This document shows, piece by piece, positions 37,922 to 49,115 of a stretch of DNA of 64,000 bases; positions within the stretch are counted from its first letter, which is position 1; each line of letters starts with the position of its first letter. The stretch comes from Bombus terrestris (taxonomy: Eukaryota > Arthropoda > Insecta > Hymenoptera > Apidae), in NCBI RefSeq assembly GCF_910591885.1, contig NC_063280.1, positions 3,472,001 through 3,536,000 on the forward strand, written 5' to 3'. Both the position numbers and the translations under genes were made by a program. The notes below the pieces were generated by a model. That model saw only the letters and a list, made by a program, of their open reading frames with translations. It ran no database searches and was not told the DNA's origin.

Positions 37922-39072
37922 CCGCAGTATATTTATGTGAATTATTTCAAAAAGGAACAAAATTTATTAAATAGGTTATTGAATCAAACTACAACGTTAG
38001 ACTTCATATTATGTCCATATAGGGTGTATATTCCTGACTAATTTACAATTCTGTCCAGTTGTACAAACTAGATAATTTATTTCGCTGGAGTTAATGATTC
38101 AACTAATTTCACGATGTCGATGAATCTTGCTCATCCCGAATTGCCACACTGGAAATGAACCACGATTCATAATGAAGCAATTCGCAAGATGTAATAGCAT
38201 TCGAGAACGTCGACAATAACTTTCTGAGGAATTATTCCGGAAGTGACGTTTAGTGGAACTTTCTTAGCAAGAATCGCGCTTCGTATTCAATGAACAGCGT
38301 GTTTCTGCTGCGCAGAAAGTCGCAAGTAGATGCTGGTCGATCCTTTCTCGCGATGCTCCGCCATTCCGACAGCGATGAATTAGTATCGTAAGGGCTACTC
38401 GAAAGCGACAAAGTGATATAACGACTAAATGGTGAAACGTATTCTCTAGATGAGGTCTAGCACGAAAGTCACAACAGACCGACTATCCGCAGATAATATT
38501 CGAGAACGTATTCTAGGTCTTACCGTCGATTGATCGATCAATCCATTGACACCTTTACTGGTTAATACAAATCAGTTTTTACTGCTAGATTTTTCGCATG
38601 CTGCATATAAATGCGTTACAGATGATTGGTAGATTTATGTTGTTGTGGGTGTATCTGCGTGGCTGAAAGTGTTACTTTCTCTTCCAAGAATTGTCCTGTG
38701 CTTCTTAGAAATCAACCTGCAACGATTAGCCGATGTAAAGAATCGCTCAAAAGCGAGATATATGATTGAAGGGGTTGGAAATACGAAATCTTTAATCGAA
38801 GAAAATTAATCTTTACTTGAACTTTCAAGAGAAAATCCTCATAAAGTTATTCAAATCTTTATAAAGCATCAGAAATATTGTAGCATTTAAATTTCACATT
38901 AAAACAGACATGTTACTTTATTCTGTCAATTAGAGCACAACTTGATGCACACTATCACTCGTACTTACCTACTCAAACAAATATAGGTAATAATACAATC
39001 AAAACAACGTTCGTTCTTCTCATAAAAAACCATATGTATTTAAAATAATAAGAAATCCCTATTTAATTTGTA
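37922..39072. other. No gene recognised; donor-like site on minus strand
   Basis: GAGTAG|GTAAGTAC at about 38965-38972 on the minus strand is a strong donor. It is preceded by a 21-codon minus frame from ATG at about 39033 (MVFYEKNERCFDC...). No downstream exon was found. Confidence 0.3.
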
Positions 39073-39285
39073 TTAGGTTGTCCGGAAAGTATTTTTCTTT
39101 CGCAAACGTATTTTTTACAACAGTGCATCTTCATACAAACGTGAAACCAAGTCTGTGAAATGTCGCGGTGTTTATCTCAACAGAACAAAATAGATCGTAC
39201 GTTATTCGACAAAATAATATAAAACAAAAAACGTTGCGTGTCTATAATTTCCTCATAAAATGAAAGAAACTTTTCGGACAACCTA
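39073..39285 (-). mobile_element. Mariner MITE (copy 4)
   Basis: Reverse-oriented relative to copies 2 and 3. TTAGGTTGTCCGGAAAG begins at 39073 and CTTTTCGGACAACCTA ends it. The interior reads CGCAAACGT, CAAACGTGAAACCAAGTC and GTTTATCTCAACAGAACAAA, the reverse complement of copy 3. About 212 bp, non-coding. Confidence 0.85.
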
Positions 39286-40513
39286 GTATTCTAAAAGTAA
39301 AATAAAATATCAAAGATGTATCATTTGAATAATTACGAGCTGTACTATGTGTAATACCTTTCTACGAATCTTTACTACAGACGAAACCAAGAGCCTGAAT
39401 TCATCTCCGCAGACGTTCGACATCTATTAATCGCTACGATGCGAGAATTTCTCAACGCGGCGAACGAATAACCGTGAAATTCGCAGAAAGCAAACCGCGT
39501 GGTCTCTGCCGAGTGTAACTCTTCTACTGTCGAGCGCGAAAGTCGTCGACGAATTATTAACGTCCAGCTCGCGCCGATCGGACGCGTTCCACGTTGAGAG
39601 CGGCGCTTTCTAAGCTCGAGTCGACTTTAAAATTCGTCTCGTCGCGAAAACTTCCCTTGATCGAGGCTATGTTCAATTTCTCTCTCTTTCTCTTCTCTCT
39701 TTCTCCCTATGAACGAGCAATTACCACGGCTGTTTGGCTTATCGTGCAACGATGCGACCTTTCCAAGGCGGTGAAACCGGCAACCGCCTGAGACCCAGAT
39801 AAACGACGCGATGTAACAATTTCATGCGAAAGAGAAAAACGATCGACCATGTGCTCGTACTCGTGCACGCGTCTGCGGTGAAAGGTCTGGCGTTGCTAAT
39901 AGGGAACTCGCCACGAACTGGAAACAAGGTGAAGTCGGCTGATTTTCCGTCGAAAGCTCTTCGTGTTCATATTGTATTTGCAATACATGGATACATATAT
40001 TGTTTGGTTTCGTCGATACTCAGCCAGTCGACAATGAATGTAGTTCGGCGAGTCGAGCGAACAAGGCTGACGTTGATTAACACGCATTTTTCGATTTCCG
40101 TGGTCGACAGCGAGGCTGCCCCCGCTGTATTTACGTAATTACTTTCACCGCGTAGCGTCGTTTGCCTCCGCTTCTTCTAACGAATCGCGCACACTGGCCA
40201 TTTTCCTTTTGTCGTAAGCTGCTCAGGTTTTGACCGAGTTTCGTTTCGTTCGACCGAGAATCGATTATCTTCTCCGATACAAAGTTTTCTTTTAACGATT
40301 CATACGATGATATAGCGATAACGGCTATATATGATAAAATATAATAGGTTTCATTATGTATAATATAATTGGAATGAAATAACATATACTTAATAAAATA
40401 TAGCATATTTCAAATCTGAAGAAATAAGCCAAACATAAACTCTTAAAAGGAGATTCATAGTAGATGTGAATGGCGTCATCTCCATAGTGTTTCTAAAAGT
40501 TATTTTAGAACAT
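39286..40513. other. No gene recognised
   Basis: A CpG-rich block at 39400-39900 contains overlapping opposite frames (39594-39791, 39824-40138, 39739-39927). None is recognisable. Confidence 0.45.
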
Positions 40514-41120
40514 ACAGAGTGTCTTAGCTTTTCTGATAAGACGTTGTGGGTATATTGTATAGATCAAGATAAGAAAAAATGCCATATTAAAGTCATTGTC
40601 ATTGGGAGTATTGTTAAGGGGTTGTAACAAAAAATTCGACATACAAAATTGAGAAATAACGAACGTTACTGTAAAGTATGAATGGGGTGTGAAGTATGAA
40701 TAGATAAAGAAATTTATATCTAGTAGTAGTCAGAAGGTGTCATAATATTTCTACGACACTAACGATAAGTCCATTTCAGAATGTTCACCACTGCTGTCAA
40801 GACAAGAACAATTGAATTTATTACTCTTTGAAGTTCTCGTTTGTTACTCTTTGAAGTTCTCGTTTGTTACTTGTTGAAGTTCTCGTTTGTTACTTGTTGA
40901 AGTTCTCATTTATTAGTCATTGAAGTTGGAATGGTAAGTATTATGGTACCTCTACTGACTACTACTAGATGCAAATATTCCTGATCTATTCATACTCGCT
41001 CATTTGTTATAACCATTTAACAATGCTTCCAATGACATATGTCTATATGATATTTTTTCCTCATCTTGGCCTATAGAATACATCGACAACGTTTGGCCGG
41101 AAAGAACTGGGACAGCCTGC
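40514..41120. mobile_element. Long-inverted-repeat (foldback) DNA element with a tandem array in its loop
   Basis: The left arm (40514 to about 40750) pairs with the reverse complement of the right arm (41120 down to about 40930). Examples: AGAGTGTCTTAG against AGGCTGTCCCAG at the tips; TATAGATCAAGATAAG against TATAGGCCAAGATGAG; TGTCATTGGGAGTATTGTTA against TGTCATTGGAAGCATTGTTA; and TATCTAGTAGTAGTCAG against CATCTAGTAGTAGTCAG. Arms of about 190-240 bp at roughly 75-80% identity enclose a short loop. No transposase frame exists. Target duplications were not evident and I do not assign a superfamily. Confidence 0.7.
40827..40926. repeat. 23-bp tandem repeat, about 4.3 units
   Basis: Units of the form TTGAAGTTCTCGTTTGTTACT recur every 23 bases. 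The first three are nearly identical and the last is diverged. The array occupies the loop of the surrounding inverted-repeat element. Confidence 0.9.
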
Positions 41121-41185
41121 AACGTCTCAAGTACTTTCGCAAGAGTTCATAATTATTAACTTGAATAACAAATATTCTGTGGCAA

Positions 41186-41213
41186 GTGTTTGAATGCTTT
41201 CGTGATCTGTCGT
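41186..41213. repeat. Tc1-like terminal fragment
   Basis: GTGTTTGAATGCTTTCGTGATCTGTCG resembles the Tc1-type terminus seen at 60021, 58421, 61091 and 52405 (consensus GTTYRAATACTTTYGTGA), all in the same orientation. No matching opposite end was found. Confidence 0.3.
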
Positions 41214-43009
41214 ACTATTCAAAAGATCGATCCAATTTGAACCACCATAGATCAATCCACAAGTTGATTTCAATCGGTCAGACAGCACCTTATCTCTGTA
41301 CCATTGGCTTGGTACCATTGGTTTCATCGAAACGCGACGAAACAATGGCTCACGCGTCTCCCACGCGAGAACACGTGTGATCGACGATGGAACGTGAAGT
41401 CTCTGGAGAAAAAAAGTATGGCCGGTGGAAGGTCATCGGGGAACAGGAGGAAAGTATCGGTAAAGGAATCACACCAATAAAGCATCGAATACGTCGGTTC
41501 TTGCCGTGTTATCGGTGTAATCGGCCGCGCCACTTTCACTAATGCACCGTTTACAACAGACGAGTTACGTTCACGTCGCGCTGTTACCCTGCTTTCGTCT
41601 TTCTTGCTTACGAGGTACGCGTAAAACAGAAAAGATCGACGCTCGACCAGCTTTCCTAATACAAGGGTGCCGGTCATTGTAGAAATCGCGATGCCGCCGC
41701 GATAAGCCGTGTCCCGCGCTCGCGTAATTTAATCGCATTGACGATGAATCCACATAAATAAATTTCGGATATTCAGATAATGGGGCTTTGAAGACAGAAA
41801 GCTCTGCTGTATTAGGTTTGGGCTATAGCTCTTGGTAAGTGAATTTGTCTTCGTGTCCGAAGAAAATAAATTCGACACGTTACAGCGTGTAGCGACACGA
41901 TGATAAGTATAAAAGTTAAAGCCAAGATTATCGTCTGTCAGTCTTCGATAGCACTAAATTACTATCTATTCTTAGTGTTGTTGGAATAATTAATAGACCT
42001 GGCTTCGAATCTGCCGAATGATTTGTCGTTTTCTCTACAAATTGCGCCTTTCAGCCGCCACCTGTTTCAATCTTTTCAGGGATCTTCAAACAGCTGAACG
42101 CTGAAAAGCGATTGGTGATGTAATCGAAGGAGTGAATGACTTCTCGAATGAAAGAATCTACTCAGATGCGAAACAAAAATTTTCTTAATAGCTTACCGAC
42201 CACATCAGCTTCGCGATTTCCTTTTCCTCGTTTAATAAATTATAGATAAATTTCACCTACTTGATATAATAGCGTGTTAACGATTAGATTCAATGATACT
42301 TCATTTCTACCTGTATTTTTCATTGATGAATTTGTCGAGTGATTTAATGTGGTATCATCGTGTACGAGGACAGTATTGCATAAATTTCTCCATCTTACCC
42401 GCCGGGACATCTTCCATTATTCTTGTCAAATGATTTAATGAGGCACGCTGGAATGTGTGCAATACGTTTAGCGATCGGGCGCGAAACCTGTATAGACACA
42501 CCTTTCAACTGGCATAGCTAGTCAAGGATAACGCCTACCGTGCTAAAATTAAATATCATTGCACCTGTGGTGAGCTACGCATAACGCGGTTCAAATATAA
42601 TTTCATCGTTGAATCACTTGAGTGGCCTTGAATCGACTGTTGAAACTACTACGCGATTAAGAAACGAACGATCATTTTCATGTTTAAAAATTATCCGTAT
42701 ACTTTGCCTTAAATTGTACACTGGGAAAATGATCAAATAATAAATATGTATCATTTTATGACTGTACTTAAACACCATTGATCAATAGGATCCAGCTGTA
42801 GCCACCTGAAACAAGATGATAAACTTTTGAGAACTGACACATCCAATATCGATTATTCGAAAACTTAGTAGATTCAATAAATACTGCTTTTGATCCAAAC
42901 AATTCGATATGGATATTCTTATGTTCACGATCATAAGACAGATGTATTTACATTCAGACGTCTCAATTATCAATCTTCAGCAGTGACTTCTTGGCGAATC
43001 TCCATGATC
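41214..43009. other. No gene recognised
   Basis: A CpG-richer block at 41320-41720 carries a 117-codon minus frame (41324-41677) that I do not recognise. The rest is AT-rich. Confidence 0.45.
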
Positions 43010-43260
43010 TTGTCAGCCTAAGATCAACCCTAAGATCTCAAGAACAGAGACTTTCCGTTCTATTGATTTCGCATCTTACCGATCTTAGGACTTTAACAAT
43101 CTTAGAAACTGAGCGATTCACAAAACTAATCTGTCTTTGAATCTTGGTAATTTTAACGCTTTAGTAATTTGTGGTGTCTTTAGCAATTTTTGTGCTTACA
43201 GTTTCTGATGCCTTGAGAATTTTAGTCGCCTGTCGATTGCAGTGAATTTCTCCACTAATA
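43010..43260. repeat. Degenerate CTTAGNACTTTAG-type repeat
   Basis: Imperfect units such as AAGATCTCAAGAA, GATCTTAGGACTTTAAC, AATCTTAGAAACT and GCTTTAGTAATTT recur every 15-25 bases. It resembles the degenerate repeats at 1-450 and 35170-35630 in style, but with a different motif. Confidence 0.4.
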
Positions 43261-44035
43261 AATGTTCCAACGCTGCAACTTTAAAACGTAATCTTTATTT
43301 GTATATAGCATCTTTTATAGCTGCGAAGGCGGACGAAATTCCAAATAAAAATTCACGTAATTACGTGTTTGTCTGGATCGTAAAAGAATTACCATTGGAT
43401 TAAGTTGCGAAGCAGCGCCTTAAATTTCACAATTTTTCGCTCTGCACGTTTTCTTTAGCTACCCACCTACGGCGTTCGCGCTAATTTTACGTAAGGCCAG
43501 TCCTGTCTTTATCGAAGCTCGCCGCGAAAAGCGTCATTAATTTTTCTTCGGTTTTTATGTCCTCCGGCAGGGGATATTTCATCTAAGCGGCTGTATGCAA
43601 ATAAGCGACGTTCGCAATTCTCTTCGTGTAATCGTTTCGTCTCGCGTCGTAATTTTTCGACACGGTTAAGCGTCCCACTTTATTTAACATTTCGACATCA
43701 TAATACGACGCATCGGTGCTTCAGTCATGAATATCGAAGACGAGCTTTATAGCATTATACCGGAGACCCTGCAGTTTTTAGAATAAAATACCTACTGTCC
43801 TACTTCGATCCATAAATAGATGTCTGAGAAAGTGCGCTAAATTGAACAAAAAAGCTAAACATTTGTTAGACATTTGAAAAAAGTTGAGGGTGTCATTAAT
43901 ATTTCGCGTTACTTAACATATTGACGACCACGGTGATTATCGCTAACCCATGTTACTAAATTTTTCAGAATGATTAAAGTAAGACAAGTTTAATGGACTA
44001 AAAATTTCTCAATAATTTGTAGAATTGAGATAATG
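43261..44035. other. No gene recognised
   Basis: CpG-richer, non-repetitive sequence with few long frames at 43440-43700. It could hold regulatory sequence, but nothing specific is visible. Confidence 0.4.
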
Positions 44036-44158
44036 TGCAAGAATACATAAAATAGACAACGTATACTTGTCATAGTATTTATATACTGAAACATACCCCT
44101 AGTTAGATTCTGTTTCTTTAATTATATTCATACGGATGTGAATTTAAAAAATTACAAA
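44036..44158 (+). repeat. Dispersed repeat family, diverged copy
   Basis: ACATAAAATAGAC, ATACTTGTCATA, ACTGAAACATACC, GATTCTGTTTCTTTAATT and TTCATACGGATGTGAATTT align in order with 37789-37921. Confidence 0.4.
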
Positions 44159-45293
44159 ATAACCGATCCACTGGTTTCAAAAACTGAATCTCCACTCTTT
44201 CTCATTTCATTCTTAGGGTATCGTGTAACGCATCTTCCTGTGAACCGGGTCGACGATGATCCACGCGGCGCGTAACGCGTTAATAAACAATTTAACGGTG
44301 CGGTTAGGTATAACCGTGGAGTTATAAGGGGTCCCTTTCCTGAAAAAAGCAACGGGCGAAGAGGCGAGCACCAGGAAACCAATATCGGCACCGTGTAATT
44401 ACATTTTTTTATCTGAGAAATCTTCTGGCGAAACGGAGACGAACCGGACGAGGAAATCGAGCATTCGCAATAATCTTTGTCGACCAATTACGTAAAGAAC
44501 GAGTGCAGAAAAACGAAATTTATATGAAGCTATCAAAAGATAAGCAGATCCTTATAATAAAAGTTTAATTATCTAATTCATTACCTTCATTACTTATAAT
44601 TTGAGTTCGTTTAATGGCAGCTAGTATTCTCCAGTTTAAATATTACAAAAAATTTACGAATTAAGAATTCAAGGATTTAATTTCATAAATTAGATCGACG
44701 AGTAAGAGAAACTGCAATAAGGCTTAAAGAAATGTTAAACCAAGTGAAAGGAGAATAGAATAACATTAATGCGGAATATTTAAAAAAATAATTCACAATA
44801 TGTCGTAATGATTAAAAAAGTTAAGAAATGATCGGTTAAGCTATATATTTTTCTTTTTTTTTTTTTGCGATGTATTGACGAGCACGTAGAATTTTCTCGA
44901 CGGCTTGGTGCGTACACGAGAAAACGCGAGAAGGAGAGAGCGTTATGTCATCGCAAACAGAACGATCAAGGAGGAAGTACGATTGGTATGCAAATATTGC
45001 GTGACGGGACGCGCTATGGTTGCGTAACGTTACTTAATGTTTTTTGATTTTATATATGGTTATCGTAACACTCGAAATTCGCACGTTGAAATTTACAATA
45101 TGGTCGAAAGTTGGCGTGGTCTGATGATATCCTGCGTGTTCAGCAAACTTATATTTGATGTTACTCTGCGCTTAAGGTTGAATTGTCTTTGACACCGCAT
45201 TTTTGTACATTCGATATTTAAGCCTCGGATTAAATTGTATTTAATACGGATAATTTGTAGAAACTTTTTATGAATCTTATGAGTATATTATAT
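44159..45293. other. No gene recognised
   Basis: A 111-codon minus frame (44152-44487) and a 60-codon + frame (44865-45047) are unrecognised. A T run lies at about 44850. Confidence 0.45.
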
Positions 45294-45496
45294 AATGGCT
45301 GGAAAAAGTGTTTACGTATATCCTTATTTTCCAATGCAGCATTTTTCTCATTGGGTACCAGAGCAATATATTGAATCTTTGTAGTTATACGCAGCTATTA
45401 CCAAATGATATGAAACTCAATACACTTGGACTTAATTAATTAGTGTATAAACGCTATTATAAATACGATGATGTACATATATTCTTTGTAGCCATC
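45294..45496. mobile_element. Small MITE-like element with 25-bp inverted ends
   Basis: The left end AATGGCTGGAAAAAGTGTTT and the right end, reverse-complemented, GATGGCTACAAAGAATATAT share about two-thirds of bases over 25 positions. ATAT occurs on both flanks as a possible target duplication. It is 203 bp, non-coding. Tc1/mariner-like ends are suspected but not established. Confidence 0.3.
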
Positions 45497-46345
45497 ATAT
45501 CTCATATTCTTCTCCTGTAATTTTCGAATATAATCATTCACATAGTTCATGACTAAAGCTGCAAAAGTGTATGTCTATATGCCACGAATTGATTCTTCGA
45601 CATATACTATCCTTTGCTATAATATGTCGGTGTAGAAGTTCTGTTAATTACGATGATCGATCGAACAAGCAAAAGTTCGCCGTTGAAAAACTATTCCATC
45701 GACAACAACACAATTTCGCGCCTTTCTCTCGTCAGTTTCATGGGAACCGGCCAGATCTCCAGCAGATATGTAATCGAGAGAGTAACCGGAGGTTCTCCTT
45801 GAACTTGACTCTCCGTGATAGTCTCCTCTCTTTCTTTCTCTTTCTCTCTGTTCCTCACGGTTCGTGGCCACGATCTATTCGGGACAGCGTCTACGACGTC
45901 CGCAAGTTTCGAGCTCGTATATAAGGTCACGATCGAGAGATCGAGGTGGGCGGACGTCGCGAGAGGAAGAATTGGTAGTTGCGAAAGCAGAAGAGGCTGA
46001 GGAGATCCTCTCTGGCAGACCTCGACCAGAATCCCCCACTAGTCTTTATCCATCGTCGTGAATTGCAACGTTCTTTTAATGAAACAATACCGGTCTCTCA
46101 TGCGACGACAACGACAGCGATGCGCGATGACATACAACGTCAGCCCGCGTCCCATGAATTGTACTCGCCTTTTGCTGTTCACCGCGAAACGGAAATGCAA
46201 CGACCGCATCTTCGGCGACCCCATTGTGCGGGGGATTGCATGTCCTACTTCGCTGTTTTGCCCGAGGTTCGATTATGTTGGACGTATTTGACGTTGGTCG
46301 AGTCGCTCCATAGTTGTAGATGACGAATTTAGATGGTGTTTTTCT
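45497..46345 (+). promoter_or_regulatory. TATA-containing CpG-rich region, possible promoter
   Basis: TATATAAG at 45918-45925 sits in a CpG-rich block (45700-46320), downstream of a C/T-rich tract (TCTCTTTCTTTCTCTTTC near 45836). The following 400 bases carry overlapping + frames (45979-46323 and 46058-46291) that start at or near ATG but match no family. This is a plausible core promoter and 5' region; the transcribed gene is not identifiable. Confidence 0.2.
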
Positions 46346-46395
46346 ATTTAATTGCATTTAATTGTATTTAATTGCATTTAATTGTGTTTAATTGG
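46346..46395. repeat. 10-bp tandem repeat, five units
   Basis: Five consecutive copies of ATTTAATTGC / ATTTAATTGT, with the last two slightly diverged. Confidence 0.9.
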
Positions 46396-47719
46396 ATTTG
46401 GTGAGGTAATTGACCCCTCTATGTCCTTCGAACTGTTTTTAACTCAATCGTGGATTTTCTATTGTTAAAAAATTTCTCAAGTTTAGCAAAAAAGAAAACA
46501 TAGGTGAGAGGTACATATGGTATATACATACAGAAGTATACATGTACATATACATATCTGAATATGATATGAATCTTAATATGTGTGATTTCTTGTTTCA
46601 ATTTCGTTACAGTTTTTCTTCGAACGTTGAAAGTATTCTTATTTGAGATTGGATCGTGAACATTCGAAATTTTATACAGTTCCTAGTTCCTAGACACGAA
46701 GTTAGGATCACATGCAGGAATTTCACATTTATTGATAGAATATATGCCTCAGAATTTTATTAAAAAGTAATGAAAAATATCGTACGTTTGATCGTAACGC
46801 GATAGCCTGCGACTTCGTGTTTTACTCCAATATCAGACTTGGAATAATTTGAGTAAAAGTGGTGAAACGTAGTTCAACCTTGTACGTTTATTTATGAATA
46901 TTACTTCAATTTTCCTTAATTACACTTTGGTACTTACAGATAAGTAAGCTGCTTAATTCAAATATTGAGTTACCCGAACGTTAATGACTTTGAAATGAAA
47001 CCTAAATTCTTGCTCGTTTTTATTCCACTCCTCCCATCTTTCTCCGTTTCATTCGCCAAAGATCAATGGTCAAGTTATAAATAAGATATTAAAATGTTAA
47101 TCGGGCGGAAGCGGCCGCGTTAAAGAGCCATCGCTGGGATGCACGTGTTGAAAGCGCTTTTGCAGACGAACGAACACTTCACACAAACGTGTCTGTGTAA
47201 TTACACGCATGTACGCGATAGCGAGTACATAGAGACAGCAATTTACCAGTATAAATTACACCTGTTGCGGTTAATTTTACCGGTTTAGACGGCTGCTCCG
47301 ACGCTATTTTCGCTTCGAAGGGCGACCACAACGTGACTGCACCTTCTAATCTCTCGAAATGCCGTTTTTGTACGTTTAACGCTGCTGGAATACCTCTAAC
47401 GCTGGCAACGATCTTTAATTGAGAAATAATTTTAATTAGTCGGTCTCCTCTGCTTTTCCCTGACCATAGAAATAGTTATATATCATTTTAAAAAGAAATT
47501 TGTTTTAACATCTTCTCTGTTATTGGTAAATAGGAATAGATTATGGCAAAGTACTTTTTTATTGCAATCTTCTGTTTTACAAAATGTTTGAATACAAAAT
47601 AATAATAAAAAGAGAGAGAGAAACGTAACTCTATAATGTCAACGTAATCCTTTACTTTGAAAACTACGTAATTCGTTCTAAAATTTGTTTCTTTCGGTGA
47701 AATTGTACCAACTATAAAA
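46396..47719. other. No gene recognised
   Basis: AT-rich with a CpG-richer stretch at 47090-47350. No supported feature. Confidence 0.5.
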
Positions 47720-48062
47720 AATTATAAGAAATTTATAGACATTTCCAATGCTTGGCACTCTACAAGTAAAGTAATCAATTTACAAAATGTCACAGAGAAC
47801 CATACTTTTCTAGTTTCCTCCCAAAACCCGTTCCTTTTAATTAAATCTAATTAAATTTTGTATTTTATTTAATTACATGTTATCGATTGATCGTGAAAAC
47901 GATCTTTAGCGCCTGAAACGTGCCATAGAAATATGAAAGTAATCAAAGTAGGAAATTTCATCGCTTCAATTAAATTTTATTGATTGTAAGAAATCATAAG
48001 TTTACAGTGATTTCTAGTGCTTGAAGCATACCACGAAAACGTGAAAGTAATCAAAGTGAAAA
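47720..48062. repeat. Three diverged direct repeats, roughly 50-bp unit
   Basis: At 47740-47780, 47907-47955 and 48010-48060 a unit of the type TTTCTAGTGCTTGAAGCATR-CCA followed by GAAAGTAATCAAAGT recurs in the same orientation. The second and third are clearly similar; the first is weaker. Confidence 0.5.
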
Positions 48063-49000
48063 GGGCCACGAGGGATCACTTTCAAACGATGCGTAGTCGC
48101 CAGAAAAATACGTGGGAATCGAGCGAGGTGCGACAAGAGGCGCGCGGTCTCATAACAAAAGGAACCTCACGGTGTCTCGAGTGAAAGTCTGCGGGTCGCG
48201 AAAATGATACAGGCTACGACATCCAGGAACAGGGTGGGGCAAGCCATTAATTCTCTCGGGCCCGCGAAAACGAAGAGACTTCTCCAATGATCTGACGTTG
48301 GATTCCTGCTAGAAATTATCCGTGTAACACACGGAAATTATTTAATTGCTGGCATCAGGCGACTGTGTAACCTCGATTTGAAGACTAAGCGATGACGGCA
48401 ATTACCATGATGAGGGTTCGTTTCCCTCCTCGCTATGAAAATTACAATCGCTGACAGCATTGCTCAATTTGAATTAGATGTTTGATGAATTTGAAAGTTG
48501 ATAGAAAATAAGCAGAAAATTAAGTAAATAGCGTTATGCAATAGGTTACGATCGTGTAAAATGCAAGCAACGAAGAAAGTTTGTATATAATTATCCGGGA
48601 CCCAGGTTTGTCTGATCTTCGTCGTTGATCTTTCCAACCCGTCAATTATTTAAAGCATAAATTAATCGTCAACCTTCAAATACGTCATAAACATTCCGGA
48701 ATTGCCAATCATATCGTAGGACAATAGAATCATTTTTATTTGGGAGAAACAGTCAAGTGGTTACAAGATATAAAGAACATATATATGGATGATAAATTAA
48801 TTATTGTAAGAATAAGTTATACTTACTTTGTTGATTATAGATCACAGTCATTCAAGTATTTTAGCTTAACATTTTGAATATAAAAGAAAAGCGATAGAAA
48901 AAGGAAGAAACTCGAGAAAGTGCAGAAGAGCAGATAATGCAACATCCCAGCCGCCTAAATCTAAAACGTCGGAGAAGCAGTGTTGTCGTTTGAGTTTCTC
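48063..49000. other. No gene recognised
   Basis: A CpG-richer patch at 48060-48260 is followed by AT-rich sequence without recognisable content. A GTAAGTATA donor-like site lies on the minus strand near 48830. Confidence 0.45.
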
Positions 49001-49115
49001 ACGCTGTGGTCCCCGATCGCAATCCATCCGGAAGGTAAAGGAGAACAGGAGCCCGTTGAAATCACCTTGGCAGCGCGTAGAAATCCGAGAAACAGCTTCA
49101 AGGTGAGATGCCAGC
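49001..49115 (+). other. Exon-like segment with two donor sites
   Basis: TTCAAG|GTGAGATG at about 49098-49108 and CGGAAG|GTAAAG at about 49031-49040 are good 5' splice sites, and the sequence between is GC-richer. The + frame through it (from 48980) has no recognisable domain. A non-coding or UTR exon is possible. Confidence 0.15.

Noticed and set aside
38965..39035. Minus-strand MRRTNVVLIVLLPIFV signal-peptide-like start before a strong donor
   Set aside because: The frame hits TGA before the donor, so it cannot be spliced onward.
40694..41009. CRISPR-like array suggested by the regular 23-bp repeats
   Set aside because: The units are head-to-tail with no unique spacers and lie in a eukaryotic foldback element.
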